A stretch of 42,880 nucleotides of DNA, from assembly GCA_016928305.1 (NCBI GenBank), contig JAFGKY010000060.1, positions 1 to 42,880 of the forward strand, written 5' to 3'. Position numbers and translations under genes: made by a program. Origin of the DNA: Bacteroidales bacterium (lineage in GTDB: Bacteria > Bacteroidota > Bacteroidia > Bacteroidales > UBA10428). The notes under the pieces were generated by a model. The model was not told the DNA's origin. It did not search any database and saw only the letters and a list, made by a program, of their open reading frames with translations. This document shows, piece by piece, positions 17,611 through 27,700 of this stretch; the stretch's first letter is position 1, and each line of letters begins with the position of its first letter.

Positions 17611-19581
17611 CTACAGGTTATGAATGATAATCTTTTGAGAACTATAAGCCGTCGCATTGCTGACAGCCACAAAATATAAGCCGCATGGAAGGTTCTGTTC
17701 AACCGGGTATGCACCGGTGAAATAATCCGAAAGGATTTTTTTCCCTGACAAATCAAAGAGTTCAATTTTATAAGGTATTGTACTTGTTTGATAGGCCATT
17801 ATAACCGGGCAGTTTGTATGGCTATCCCAAGTGACATTGAAAAGCTGTTCCGGTTCGATTTCGGGATCATTATTACCTGTACCTATTGAAAAATCAATAT
17901 AATTAAGGTTAAAACCCGATGTCTCCGTGACAACCCTGAGGGTATGTTTTCCTTCCTCAAGAAGGAAGCTGCCAAGAATCTGTGTTTTCCAGTTCTGCCA
18001 GCCATCTGTTGGTGGTATGGAAACAGAACCGGTAACATCGGTCTGATCCACTTCAAGACGTATTTTGCCGGTCGCACTCTGATCCGAGTAACGGACAGAA
18101 GCAATATAACTGTTGCTTTCCGCAACATCCACGGTATATTTCATCCATTCACCCGCGTTGGTCCAGCCTACATTATATCCGTTGGTAATATCATCGCTGC
18201 AAACCTCAATGTCGATACCATCATTTCTGTATTTGCCTCCTGAATTCCAGGAACCGCCTCCTGCAGAACCGGAAATATTCTGGTAGTCGACATCGGCATA
18301 AGCAGTGTATTGGGTTCCCATATCATAATCGGAACAGTAAATCCTGCCGGGCAGGGTATGGTCACGGAACGGAATGCACTGGTCGTTTCCCGGGAATGTG
18401 ATCCATGCATGAACAACATCGGGGTGGAAAACGCAGTGTTCCAGACGAAGGCTGTCGGTGAGTTCCATAAGTGCGTTGTAGGCAAAATCGCGGGTTGGCT
18501 TTGCAGCACTGCCGTTCCAGTAATTCAACAGCACCTGGTATCCGGCGGGCTTATTGATGGTGAGCGGACCGGTCACGGAACTGGTTTTTTTGTAGGGCCA
18601 GTTGGCCCAACCAATGCCATGCTGGTTCAGCAATTTGATGAATCCGGTAAACCAGGCATTGGAGTTTTCGCCCGATTCTCCCATCCACAGGGGAACAGTG
18701 TAATTATTTCTGATATTCAGCAGATACTGGATGGAAGATGTTGTGTAATCGCTCCAGTACCTGTGAAAACTATAGACCATATTGTCATCCCAGGGAGGGG
18801 TAAGACCGTTAAAGTCGGTTGCAAACCAGTTGCCTTCAATAAAAACAATGTGGTTGGTATCCACTTCCCGGATGGCATCCGTAAGCCGGCCATAAAAGGC
18901 CCGCAGTATCTGGTGAGATGCTCCCAGTTCCCAGTTGGGTTCGTTCAGCAGATCGTATCCGCCAATTACGGGTTCCTGTGCATACCTTCTTGCTATCTCT
19001 TTCCAGAGGATTACCGTAAGGTCTTGATTATCTGTGCTTTCCCATAGTGAAGGTTTGGATGCATCATAGTCGCTGATGGGGGCATCATGACCCTGACCAC
19101 CCGGTGCAGCATGAAGGTCAAGGATGAGATAAAGCTGGTTTTCCCTGCACCAGGCCACCAGGCTGTCAATAATATCAAAACCTGCGGTCAGGAATGTATC
19201 CGGATCGGCGGCATCAACCAGCAGGTTATAATGCATGGCCAGGCGTATGGAGTTAAATCCCCAGGCAGCGATAGAATCGATATCCCGGCGGGTAACAAAG
19301 TTTTTCCGGAATGCCTCATAGAATAAATTGGTGCTGTCGGTGCCTATCAGCTCTTCAATTTTCTTTCTGAATTCATGTTGTGTATTGGCAAAACCGGAGG
19401 TCTCGAACATATAACCTTCCTGCAACAACCAGCCGCCGATGCCCAGGCCACGGAGGTTGATCTCCTGGCCGGATGAGTCAATAATTGTTTTGCCCTGCAC
19501 CTTCAGGAAACCTCCGGCCGATAAATTAACGGGATTTATAGCCGAAAGAAATAAAAGAATGATATATGGGACAGATTTCAT
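17611..19581 (-). CDS. GH5 glycoside hydrolase with CBM6 and T9SS sorting domain
   Basis: The 656-residue protein has a signal peptide (IILLFLSAINPVNLSAG). A GH5 (beta/alpha)8 domain spans about 25-375: INLRGLGIGGWLLQEGY, WGFNSIRLAMHYNLL, YLILDLHAAPGGQGHD, YDLLNEPNW with acid/base E214, YSFHRYW, and LWMGESGEN with nucleophile E302. All GH5 signature residues are present. A CBM6 follows at about 425-565 (NVGWTNAGEWMKYTV, GWQNWKT, SGFNLNYIDFS), then a T9SS sorting domain at about 575-656. The exact GH5 subfamily cannot be fixed by eye. Pairing with GH16 and SusCD suggests a beta-1,3- or mixed-linkage glucanase or exo-glucanase. It is separated from susD by 136 nt and from GH16 by 4 nt. Confidence 0.92.
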   Translation of the reverse strand: MKSVPYIILLFLSAINPVNLSAGGFLKVQGKTIIDSSGQEINLRGLGIGGWLLQEGYMFETSGFANTQHEFRKKIEELIGTDSTNLFYEAFRKNFVTRRDIDSIAAWGFNSIRLAMHYNLLVDAADPDTFLTAGFDIIDSLVAWCRENQLYLILDLHAAPGGQGHDAPISDYDASKPSLWESTDNQDLTVILWKEIARRYAQEPVIGGYDLLNEPNWELGASHQILRAFYGRLTDAIREVDTNHIVFIEGNWFATDFNGLTPPWDDNMVYSFHRYWSDYTTSSIQYLLNIRNNYTVPLWMGESGENSNAWFTGFIKLLNQHGIGWANWPYKKTSSVTGPLTINKPAGYQVLLNYWNGSAAKPTRDFAYNALMELTDSLRLEHCVFHPDVVHAWITFPGNDQCIPFRDHTLPGRIYCSDYDMGTQYTAYADVDYQNISGSAGGGSWNSGGKYRNDGIDIEVCSDDITNGYNVGWTNAGEWMKYTVDVAESNSYIASVRYSDQSATGKIRLEVDQTDVTGSVSIPPTDGWQNWKTQILGSFLLEEGKHTLRVVTETSGFNLNYIDFSIGTGNNDPEIEPEQLFNVTWDSHTNCPVIMAYQTSTIPYKIELFDLSGKKILSDYFTGAYPVEQNLPCGLYFVAVSNATAYSSQKIIIHNL

Positions 19582-19633
19582 CCGGATTTTATTTATGCTG
19601 CATCAAACAATATGGATCAATACCCCTGCTGCA

Positions 19634-19656
19634 CACCCCTTGCATTGCAAGGGGTG
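19634..19656 (-). other. Intercistronic hairpin between susD and GH5
   Basis: CACCCCTTGCA (34-44 of the 19600 block) and TGCAAGGGGTG (46-56) are perfect complements around one base. This gives a stable stem of at least 9 bp with a small loop in the mRNA. There is no T-tract. Hairpins after SusD-type genes can trap exonucleases or reduce read-through into enzyme genes; this role is inferred. Confidence 0.55.
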
Positions 19657-19717
19657 GCAAGCACGGGCAACCTCTCATCTAACCTTTTAACCTGTTCTCT
19701 TTAATGCATAATCTTTG

Positions 19718-21241
19718 TTAATATCCTGGATTTTGCGGGAAGTCGGGATCGTCTCCGATAGCGTCCATTTCTTTATGCGGAATAGGGAAAAGCCCGTTGG
19801 TTGAGACACCCGGTGTACCGGTTGTATAATTCAAACCACCTGCATCGTATTCTTCTCCGGTAAGTTCTGCAGCGGCATCTCCCCAGCGCACCAGGTCGAA
19901 ATACCGGTCACCTTCGAGGCAAAGCTCGAGCTGACGTTCTTTTTTGATCCTGGTCAGCAGGTCGGCACCACCGGTGGCATCTGCCAGTCCGGCTCTTTTT
20001 CGTACAAGGTTCAGGTACTTGAGTGCATTGGTTTCATCGCTGGTTTTGGCATAGGACTCAGCCAGCAACAGGTATACATCTGCCAGGCGCTGCAGTATGA
20101 TGGGGGCGTTGACCTGGGTAGCACTGGTAAAAAATCCTCTTCTGCGTACGTGCTTAATATCCCAGTATCCGGTCAGCGAATTCTGAAAGACCGTTGTGGG
20201 AGAGACCTGTAAAACAGAATCATTCGAAATGATGGAATTATTTTTTCTTATCTTGTCACCCATAGCATCAAATGCCTGAGCCAGTTTAGGAGTAGGCTGG
20301 TTCATACCCCAGCCCCATAGGAATGTAACTGTCTCGGGAGTTCCCATTCCAACCTCTCCGGTTCTGATTCCACATAGTGTTAAAACTGCATTTCCGTTGT
20401 TATATTGATCCCAGATGGTACCACCGTCAGTAGGTGTGAAATTGATCTCGAACAGGGATTCGCGACCGTGCTTGTTGGCGGGCCAGAAGATATCGGCAAA
20501 ATTCGGTTCGAGGGAGTATTCCGGATTTTGTGCTACCTGTTCAAGAATCGTGATGGCTTCTGCATATTTTTCCTGGTATACATATACCTTTCCCAGCAAA
20601 GCCTGTGCTGAAGCCTTGGTGGCCAGACCCTCCGGATCGACTCCACCCGCTCTTTCGGGAAGGCCTTCAACAGCCTTTTGCAGATACCCTTCAATAGCTT
20701 TCCATGTATCAGATTGAGATGCCCGTGAGAATTTATCCTCGGGATTGGCCAGTTTATCAATAATAGGCAGTCCACCGAACAGGGTGGTAAGTTGAAAATA
20801 GGCCAGGCCTTTGATAAAATTGGCATGGGCAATGGCTGTTTTTCCGAAAATGGTTTCATCATCGGCAAATTTCAGGATCGCATTGCTGCGGTATACCATT
20901 CTGAACCTTGCCCTCCAGAATTGGAACAGGTCGTCTTCTTTGTCTTCATATGCGATCAGGGTAAACCGGTCCGCCATCTGATAGGTTTTCTGGTCGGTAG
21001 CATCAGCGCCTCCGCCAATGGCGTCATCGGATGCAATGCTTCCCCACATGAAGTAATTGCCTCCCCAGACGACATCCTGAAGCGGGTCATAGGCGGCCAA
21101 CATGGCTTCCTTCAGTTGTGATTCGGTTTGATAAAAGGTAACATCCAGTTCGCGTCCCTCCGGATCAAGGGAGAGATCTTCCTTCGTACATGTGCTGAAG
21201 GCGGTTATTAACAAAACCAGGATAATATATTTGTTTTTCAT
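19718..21241 (-). CDS. susD: SusD/RagB-family glycan-binding outer-membrane lipoprotein
   Basis: The 507-residue protein starts with a lipoprotein signal (KYIILVLLITAFSTC, lipidated Cys at 18) followed by KEDLSLDP, typical of SusD proteins. The helical TPR-like core includes YRSNAILKFADDE, ANFIKGLAYFQLTTLFGGLPII and ALLGKVYVYQEKYAEAI. The C-terminal part has LADVYLLLAESYAKT, ALKYLNLVRKRAGL, and the family end motifs LCLEGDRYFDLVRWGDA and LFPIPHKEMD. SusD proteins form a lid on the SusC barrel and capture glycan chains at the cell surface. The gene lies 26 nt downstream of susC and upstream of two glucanases, so its ligand is probably the same beta-glucan. The symbol denotes the family, not orthology to the starch SusD. 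Confidence 0.96.
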   Translation of the reverse strand: MKNKYIILVLLITAFSTCTKEDLSLDPEGRELDVTFYQTESQLKEAMLAAYDPLQDVVWGGNYFMWGSIASDDAIGGGADATDQKTYQMADRFTLIAYEDKEDDLFQFWRARFRMVYRSNAILKFADDETIFGKTAIAHANFIKGLAYFQLTTLFGGLPIIDKLANPEDKFSRASQSDTWKAIEGYLQKAVEGLPERAGGVDPEGLATKASAQALLGKVYVYQEKYAEAITILEQVAQNPEYSLEPNFADIFWPANKHGRESLFEINFTPTDGGTIWDQYNNGNAVLTLCGIRTGEVGMGTPETVTFLWGWGMNQPTPKLAQAFDAMGDKIRKNNSIISNDSVLQVSPTTVFQNSLTGYWDIKHVRRRGFFTSATQVNAPIILQRLADVYLLLAESYAKTSDETNALKYLNLVRKRAGLADATGGADLLTRIKKERQLELCLEGDRYFDLVRWGDAAAELTGEEYDAGGLNYTTGTPGVSTNGLFPIPHKEMDAIGDDPDFPQNPGY

Positions 21242-21267
21242 TGTTTATAATTTTTATAGGTTACCAA

Positions 21268-24200
21268 TCAGAATACAATATTTACACCAAATGAATGGAT
21301 CATGGTAGGCGGATACAGCCCTTTGTCAATGCCCAATGTGGTATTATTTCCGCTGTCGTACATGCCTACTTCCGGATCGGTTCCGGGATATTTGGTCCAG
21401 GTTAACAGATTTGTACCTGTATAATATATTCTAAACTTACTGATATGAGCATATTTCGTGATTTTTTGCGGTAGTGTATAACCAACCGTCAGGTTCTTCA
21501 GGCGCAGGTAATCGCCGTCGTATACATTCATCGAACTTACCCTGAAATTATTGTTGGCATCGGTATTGGTGGCACGCGGGTATTTGTCGGATGTGCCGGG
21601 GCCTGTCCACCGGTTCTCATACCACATCACGGCCCGGTTGTATTCGGTCCGGTCGTTCCTGTAGCCGGCCCAGTAAACCTGGTTCCCCGTGACTCCCTGG
21701 AAGAATATACTCAGATCGAATCCTTTGTATTCAATTCCAAGTGTCAATCCGAAGGTCCAGTCGGGCAATGGCTTCCCGAGATAAACCCGGTCGCTGGCGT
21801 CGAGTCTGTGATCTGTTTCTCCGCCCAGCGTATCCACGGGCTGATCCTTGAATTTTACATCACCTGGTTTAGCCGTGGACTGTAATTTAACAAATCTGCC
21901 GTTTGCGGGATTGACATACCCATAATGATTGATCTCAGCCGTATCCTGGAAAATACCGATGGCTTCATAACCATAAAAGTACCAGACGGGCTGGCCGATA
22001 TCATACCGGTTGATGACACCCAGCTGCCCTACATTGGCACCGTCTCTACCCTGTTCAACGCCATAGTCAACAACTTCGTTATACAGGTAGGAAGCATTAA
22101 AGCTGGCGAAATACTTCAGATCACCGGCGCTGTTCCGGTAAGAAAGATCAAATTCCCACCCCCGGTTTACAACTTCACCGCTGTTTATGATAGGGCGATC
22201 CTGAAATCCAAGGTAGGTAGGCAGATCAGCCTTTTCAGCCAGCTGCCCGATGGTACTTTTCTTATACCAGTCAACGGAGAAAGACAAGGTATTTCTAAAG
22301 AACCTGAGGTCGATCCCTATGTCGGTCTGCTGGCTGGTCTCCCAGGCTATCGCCCGGTTCGCGGGTCGACCCGGCACTTTCCCAATATCCCTTGATCCGG
22401 TGGGTGATGCATCGGAATAATATACCGTTGTCATGGTGGTAACATAGGGAAATGAGCCCAATACCTGCCGGCTTCCATTTTGTCCCCAGCTTGCACGAAG
22501 CTTTATCAGATCAATGAAAGATAGCTGGGAAACATTCCGGAAGAATTCTTCCCTGCTGATTGTCCAGCCTGCCGAGAATGAGGGGAATAAAACCCACGGA
22601 TTGTCTGGACCAAAATTGGATGCCCCGTCATAACGGAAGTTTCCCTGCAGCATATATTTTTCCTTGTAATTGTATACAAAACGTCCGAAATAAGAGGCTA
22701 ACCTTGACATGTCAGGATCTAACGTTTGATCCTGTACGTCAAATCGCTCTCTGTCGAGGGATGCATTTGGAAATGCGTAGTCGAGACTGTTGTATTGAAT
22801 ATGGAAGTATTTCGTATACAGATAGTCATGCTTATAATCTTCATAACTCTGCCCGAGCATGACTTCGACCGAATGATTCCCGAACATTTTATTGAATGTC
22901 AGGTAATTTTCAATACCGTATTTAAACCAGCGGTCCCATGACTGTTCCACAAAAGTATTGGAGTCAGCAGTAATCGGGTCAACACCGTAGAAATTTTTGC
23001 CTGTGAAAATATCATGCTTCTGATAGGCATAATCAATAAAAACCCGTGATGTAAATTTCAGCCACTTAACCGGTTTAAGATCAAAATGGATATCAGCGAC
23101 AATCTTATCCTGAGCTTGCCTATCCTGTGCAGCATCAATTTGTGCAACCGGATTCCAGGCCTCACCGGTGGTAATGGCAGATTTGCTGTAATAGTGTCCG
23201 TCTTCAGTCCGGTTCCAGGCAGCCATGATCTCCGGATTATCCCGGTAGGTTTGTAAGATCCAGCTGGTATCGGGATAATAAACCGGGATGGTAGGATCAT
23301 ACGTATAGGAATTGTTAATAATACCTCCGTATTCATTGGTTGCATTCAGGTTCTTTTTGCTGGCACGGGTGTAGGAGATATTCGTACCGGCCGAAAGCCA
23401 TGATTTTAATTCGGCTTCAATATTGCTGCGGAATGAATAACGGGTAAAGTTATTTTTCGGACCACCTACAATGCCGTCTTGCGACAGATACGACCCGCTT
23501 AAGAAATAACTGATGTTTTCAGTGCCCCCGGAGAAACTCAGGTTATGTTCATCCATGGTTGCATTTTGAAAGACTTCCTCGACCCAGTTTGTGCTGATAG
23601 TTGAATCAAGAGCACTGAACTGAGCATATTTGGCGGGTTTATTTTCCCAGGTTGCCGCTTCCATAAAGTATTCACGGTATTGGTTCCCGTCCATGACTTC
23701 CATAAGGTTGGTAGGCATTTGTATGCTCTTGGTATAATTATACTGCAATGCGGAAGCATTTTTTGTCCCTTTCTTGGTGGTTATCAACAGTACGCCATTT
23801 CCGCCGTCAGCTCCATATATAGCCGATGAGGCAGCATCTTTCAGTACTTCAATGGATGCGATATCTGACGGATTCAGGTATTCCATGCCACCGGTCCTCA
23901 CGCCGTCCACAAGGATCAGCGGACTGTTGGATCCGTCCGAACTGTTACCCCTTATTTTTATGGTCAGTCCCGAACCCGGTGCCCCTGAATTTTGCGCGAC
24001 AACCATACCGGATACTTTTCCCTGGAGTGCCTGTTCAAACCGGGTAGAAACGGCGTTTTCCATATCCCTGGCTTCCACTTTGGCAATGGAACCCGTAACC
24101 AGGCTCTTCTTTTGCACTCCATATCCGACAATAACAATTTCTTCCAGTTTGGATATATCCGGAAGGAGTGTAACATTGATCACATCCTGGCCTTCAGTTG

Positions 24201-24450
24201 GTAACTCTTCGGATAAATAGCCAACGTATGATACTACCAGTATACTGTTTTCCGGTACCGATAGTGAAAAATTTCCGTTGATGTCAGTTACAGTTCCGGT
24301 TGTGGTACCTTTCACCGCAACGGAAGCTCCGGGTAAGGGTGATTCGTCTTCTCCCGATATCACCTTGCCCGTAATTACTTTTTCCTGGCCGTATAGCATC
24401 GATGTAAATCCCAGCATCAGGCTTAAAAACAAAATGGTTAATTTTCTCAT
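21268..24450 (-). CDS. susC: SusC/RagA-family TonB-dependent outer-membrane transporter
   Basis: The 1060-residue protein has a signal peptide (LTILFLSLMLGFTSMLYGQ). It then has a carboxypeptidase-regulatory-like domain (about 25-100; VITGKVISGEDESPLPGASV, TTTGTVTDINGNFSL), a TonB-box region (LEEIVIVGYGVQKK) and the plug domain (about 115-230; LQGKVSGMVV, PLILVDGVR, IASIEVLKDAASSAIYG, GVLLITTKKG). A 22-strand barrel follows and ends IHSFGVNIVF. With SusD it forms the energised importer for oligosaccharides across the outer membrane and needs TonB-ExbBD, one set of which is encoded at 37771-39549. It is the first gene of the operon susC-susD-GH5-GH16-permease. A candidate promoter (24532) and a phased repeat (24571-24614) lie just upstream. 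Confidence 0.97.
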   Translation of the reverse strand: MRKLTILFLSLMLGFTSMLYGQEKVITGKVISGEDESPLPGASVAVKGTTTGTVTDINGNFSLSVPENSILVVSYVGYLSEELPTEGQDVINVTLLPDISKLEEIVIVGYGVQKKSLVTGSIAKVEARDMENAVSTRFEQALQGKVSGMVVAQNSGAPGSGLTIKIRGNSSDGSNSPLILVDGVRTGGMEYLNPSDIASIEVLKDAASSAIYGADGGNGVLLITTKKGTKNASALQYNYTKSIQMPTNLMEVMDGNQYREYFMEAATWENKPAKYAQFSALDSTISTNWVEEVFQNATMDEHNLSFSGGTENISYFLSGSYLSQDGIVGGPKNNFTRYSFRSNIEAELKSWLSAGTNISYTRASKKNLNATNEYGGIINNSYTYDPTIPVYYPDTSWILQTYRDNPEIMAAWNRTEDGHYYSKSAITTGEAWNPVAQIDAAQDRQAQDKIVADIHFDLKPVKWLKFTSRVFIDYAYQKHDIFTGKNFYGVDPITADSNTFVEQSWDRWFKYGIENYLTFNKMFGNHSVEVMLGQSYEDYKHDYLYTKYFHIQYNSLDYAFPNASLDRERFDVQDQTLDPDMSRLASYFGRFVYNYKEKYMLQGNFRYDGASNFGPDNPWVLFPSFSAGWTISREEFFRNVSQLSFIDLIKLRASWGQNGSRQVLGSFPYVTTMTTVYYSDASPTGSRDIGKVPGRPANRAIAWETSQQTDIGIDLRFFRNTLSFSVDWYKKSTIGQLAEKADLPTYLGFQDRPIINSGEVVNRGWEFDLSYRNSAGDLKYFASFNASYLYNEVVDYGVEQGRDGANVGQLGVINRYDIGQPVWYFYGYEAIGIFQDTAEINHYGYVNPANGRFVKLQSTAKPGDVKFKDQPVDTLGGETDHRLDASDRVYLGKPLPDWTFGLTLGIEYKGFDLSIFFQGVTGNQVYWAGYRNDRTEYNRAVMWYENRWTGPGTSDKYPRATNTDANNNFRVSSMNVYDGDYLRLKNLTVGYTLPQKITKYAHISKFRIYYTGTNLLTWTKYPGTDPEVGMYDSGNNTTLGIDKGLYPPTMIHSFGVNIVF

Positions 24451-24531
24451 GTTTTGTAATTTTTAGTTCGTTAATTTCTTGTCAGGTTGCAGGGTTTTGT
24501 TATATATAATTTACAATAAAAAAACGACTCC

Positions 24532-24539
24532 CAAAAGTA
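24532..24539 (-). promoter_or_regulatory. Candidate -7 element for the susC operon
   Basis: The minus strand reads TACTTTTG, matching TAnnTTTG, giving a start near 24525 and a leader of about 75 nt. No good TTTG is found at -33, which is common at promoters that depend on an activator; the phased ACATC repeats lie directly upstream. Confidence 0.5.
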
Positions 24540-24570
24540 ATTATGCAAATAATGAGAAAGATTTATGTAA

Positions 24571-24614
24571 CCACATCAAAAATACATCTGCATTACATCA
24601 ATGTTACATCAGAT
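24571..24614. promoter_or_regulatory. Candidate activator operator: four ACATC repeats, 11-bp period
   Basis: ACATC occurs at 24573, 24584, 24595 and 24606, exactly 11 bp apart. The last two copies share the longer word TTACATCA. Relative to the predicted susC start the array covers about -48 to -85, on one face of the helix, where an activator would be expected. The protein that binds it is unknown. Confidence 0.65.
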
Positions 24615-24758
24615 ATATTATAAGAATCAAGTAATAAGCGACATAATTAACAAGGAATATTTCTCAGTTAATGAATATTTCGATTGGAGTTTCGCTTTAA
24701 AGTTTATTTCTCCTGTTCGTTACTGCAACATTTTGCGAAAAGTCACGGAAAAATCAAA

Positions 24759-24772
24759 CGGGGGGATGCGAA
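24759..24772. other. G6-tract element after the first hybrid kinase gene
   Basis: CGGGGGGATGCGAA directly abuts the stop codon of the kinase gene at 24773. A related CGGGGGGCGAA lies 15 nt after the stop of the third kinase gene (32665-32675). Both precede a promoter region (susC and the second kinase gene respectively). Confidence 0.4.
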
Positions 24773-27700
24773 TTACAAATACTTGTCGAGCAGGATCATC
24801 AAATCAGAAGGGCTGATTGGTTTAGCAATATAATCATCGAAACCTTCTTTTCTAAACATCATCTCATCTTCTGTCCTTGCATAAGCTGTTTGCGCAATAA
24901 TCAACAGGTCGGGTTTCTTTTCTTTCAGTATTTTCATAGCCTCAATTCCGTTCATTTCGGGCATCTTAATGTCCATCAGGATAATGTCGTAAGAGTTCGC
25001 CGATTTGCATAACCGGATCGCTTCCATACCATTTTCAGCCCATACAACAGTGATATTGGATTTCTCAAGAATTCTCTTCAGGTAGATATAATTAGCCTCT
25101 TCGTCTTCTACAATGAGAATTTTTTTGCCTGTCCAGTCTCTGAAAGTACGCAATTTCGGTTCAGCAGGTAATTGAATTTCCCGTTGTGTCACCACCAGTG
25201 AATAGGGAATTGTAAAGGTAAACAGCGAGCCTTTGTTAACTTCGGATTGTACTTCTATAAATCCCCCCAGCAAATCAGCCAGCCGTTTGGAGATAGCCAG
25301 TCCAAGACCAGCTCCCCGGGCTGTACTTGATGAGTCTACGCTGAGTTTTCTAAATCGTTCAAACAGATGTTGCCTGTCGTTTTCATTAATACCAATACCG
25401 GTATCCCTCACATAGAAATTCAATCTGTCGTCGGTTTTTGAAATTCCCAGCTCAACTGTTCCGGTCTCCGTGAATTTACAGGCATTACTCATGAAATTCG
25501 TCAGGATTTGTTTCAGCCGGAATTTATCGGTGTTAAGTTTCAGGTTTTCTGCTTTCACGGTGTTGTTCAGGATAATTTCAAGTTCGGGATTTTTGTTATT
25601 TACCGTATGAACTGAGTATATCTGGTCTATCAATTCATTGAGAAGGAAAGGTTCTTTTCGTATAATGACCTGGTTTGCTTCAATCATGCTAAGATCAAGA
25701 ATATCATTGATAAGCATAAGAAGGGAATCGGAATTGATATTGATATGTCTTACAAATTCTGCTTTTTCTTCATCACTTATATCGGGATCACTTAACAAGC
25801 CCGAGAATCCTACAATTGCATTCATAGGCGTTCTGATCTCATGCGACATATTGGCAAGGAAGGCGCTTTTCAGCCGGTCGGACTCTTCAGCTTTTTTTAT
25901 GGCCTTTTCAAGTTCCTTTGTCCTTTCCGATATCAGCGATTCAAGTTCATACCGGTGTTTATCCAGTTCTTTATTTTGATCAACAATGCGTTTCTGTTGT
26001 GCGAGAAGTATATCGTTAGCTTCCTGAACCGAGTTTTTCTGTATTTCAAGTTCTACATTTTTCTGATTTATTTCTGCCTGCTTCTCTTCGAGGGCAATAT
26101 TAATAGCCTTAAGTTCTTTGGTGCGTTCCTGAACCATTTGTTCAAGAATAATCTGATTATTGCGATATCGATTTGTACGGTTAATGTATAATCCCAGGAG
26201 TGAAGAAATAAAAAACAATAATACTAATATTTTGAACCACAATGTTTTATACCACGGAGGAAGAATCACTATATCGATGGATGTTCCTTCCTCGTTCCAA
26301 ATACCATCGTTGTTGCTCGCTTTAACCGTAAATGTATATTCTCCCGGATTTAAATTGGTATAAGTAGCTTCTCTTTTATTGCCCACGTAATTCCAGTCCT
26401 TATCAAAACCATGCATGATGTATGCATATTGATTCTTTTCGCTGAAAATATAATTCAGTGCAATAAAACGAAACGTAAAAAAAGACTGATTGGCTTTCAA
26501 TATTATTTTGTCTGTCTGGGAAATATGACTTTTAAGAGGTGAATCTTTCGTGCCTATGGTTACGGATTTGTTAAACAGCAGAAAATCGGTTAAATAAACA
26601 GGAGGAATGATATTGTTGTCTTTCAGGCTGTCGGGATTAAAAACATTAAAACCGTTTAATCCTCCAAAATACATATCGCCGTTTTTCGCCTTAAAATAGG
26701 CCCAACGGTTAAAAACCTGCCCCTGCAATCCGTCTTGCACACTGTAATTTCTGAACTGCAGGTAAGGCTTTTCACCGGTCGACAATATTTTGGCACGGGT
26801 CAGGCCTCCGTGGCTGCTGATCCAGAGATCTCCGCCATTATCTTCCAGGATACCCACAATGGTATTGTCAGGTAATCCGTCTTCGGTTGTATAATGTATG
26901 AATGATCGCGTTTCCCGGTTAAAAAGATTCAATCCGCCATCATCAATACCAATCCATAGCCGGTTTTTGCTATCCTCATACAGCACATTAACAGAGTTAT
27001 TGATAAGGCTGCCGGTATCATTTTCTATATGCAAAAACGTCTCAAACTCACCCGTTTTCCCATCCATTCGAATCAGACCATTATATTCCATGGCAAACCA
27101 CATGTCATTCTTTGAATCACATAAAATATCACGTACGGTATTGTATGGACTCAGAGTAAGAGGAATTTCAACAGGAATAAAGGTTTCAGTGCCGGGGTTA
27201 TATCGATATGCCCCGGCAGAATAATTTCCAATCCAGAGTTCACCCGACTTTGTGTAATAAATATTAAAAACACAATTGCTCGTTGGATTTTTTTCATCAA
27301 GAAAGTCATATTTCTTTACCAGGTAGAGTTTACCGCCATCCGTTTTGAAATAATTAAGACCTCCCTGCCACATCCCTGCCCACAATCCGCCTTTATCATC
27401 GGCATGAAGGGCAAGTACTTTGTTGTTGGTAAGTGTCAGCCTGTTCTTACTGTCGCTCTTGTAATGAATAAAGCTTCTTTTATGGGGATTGAAAAAATTT
27501 ATGCCGCCTCCGTCAGTCGATACCCATATATTGCCCTGTTTATCCTGGGCAAAAGAAGTAACGGAAGCACCGCTTAACGATTCATAATCATGTTTGCCTT
27601 GTTTGTATAAAGCAAACCGGTCCAGGCGTTTATCGTAATAATTAACACCGCCCCCCCAGCATCCTGCCCATGCAATGCCATTACGATCAATAAAAACCCG

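Noticed and set aside
17607..17765. N-terminal extension of the GH16 protein
   Set aside because: It overlaps the GH5 coding end, lacks signal features, and the internal ATG at 17606 starts a normal signal peptide.
24451..24772. AraC-type regulator gene or HTH between kinase A and susC
   Set aside because: The gap is only 322 bp and no frame encodes an HTH.
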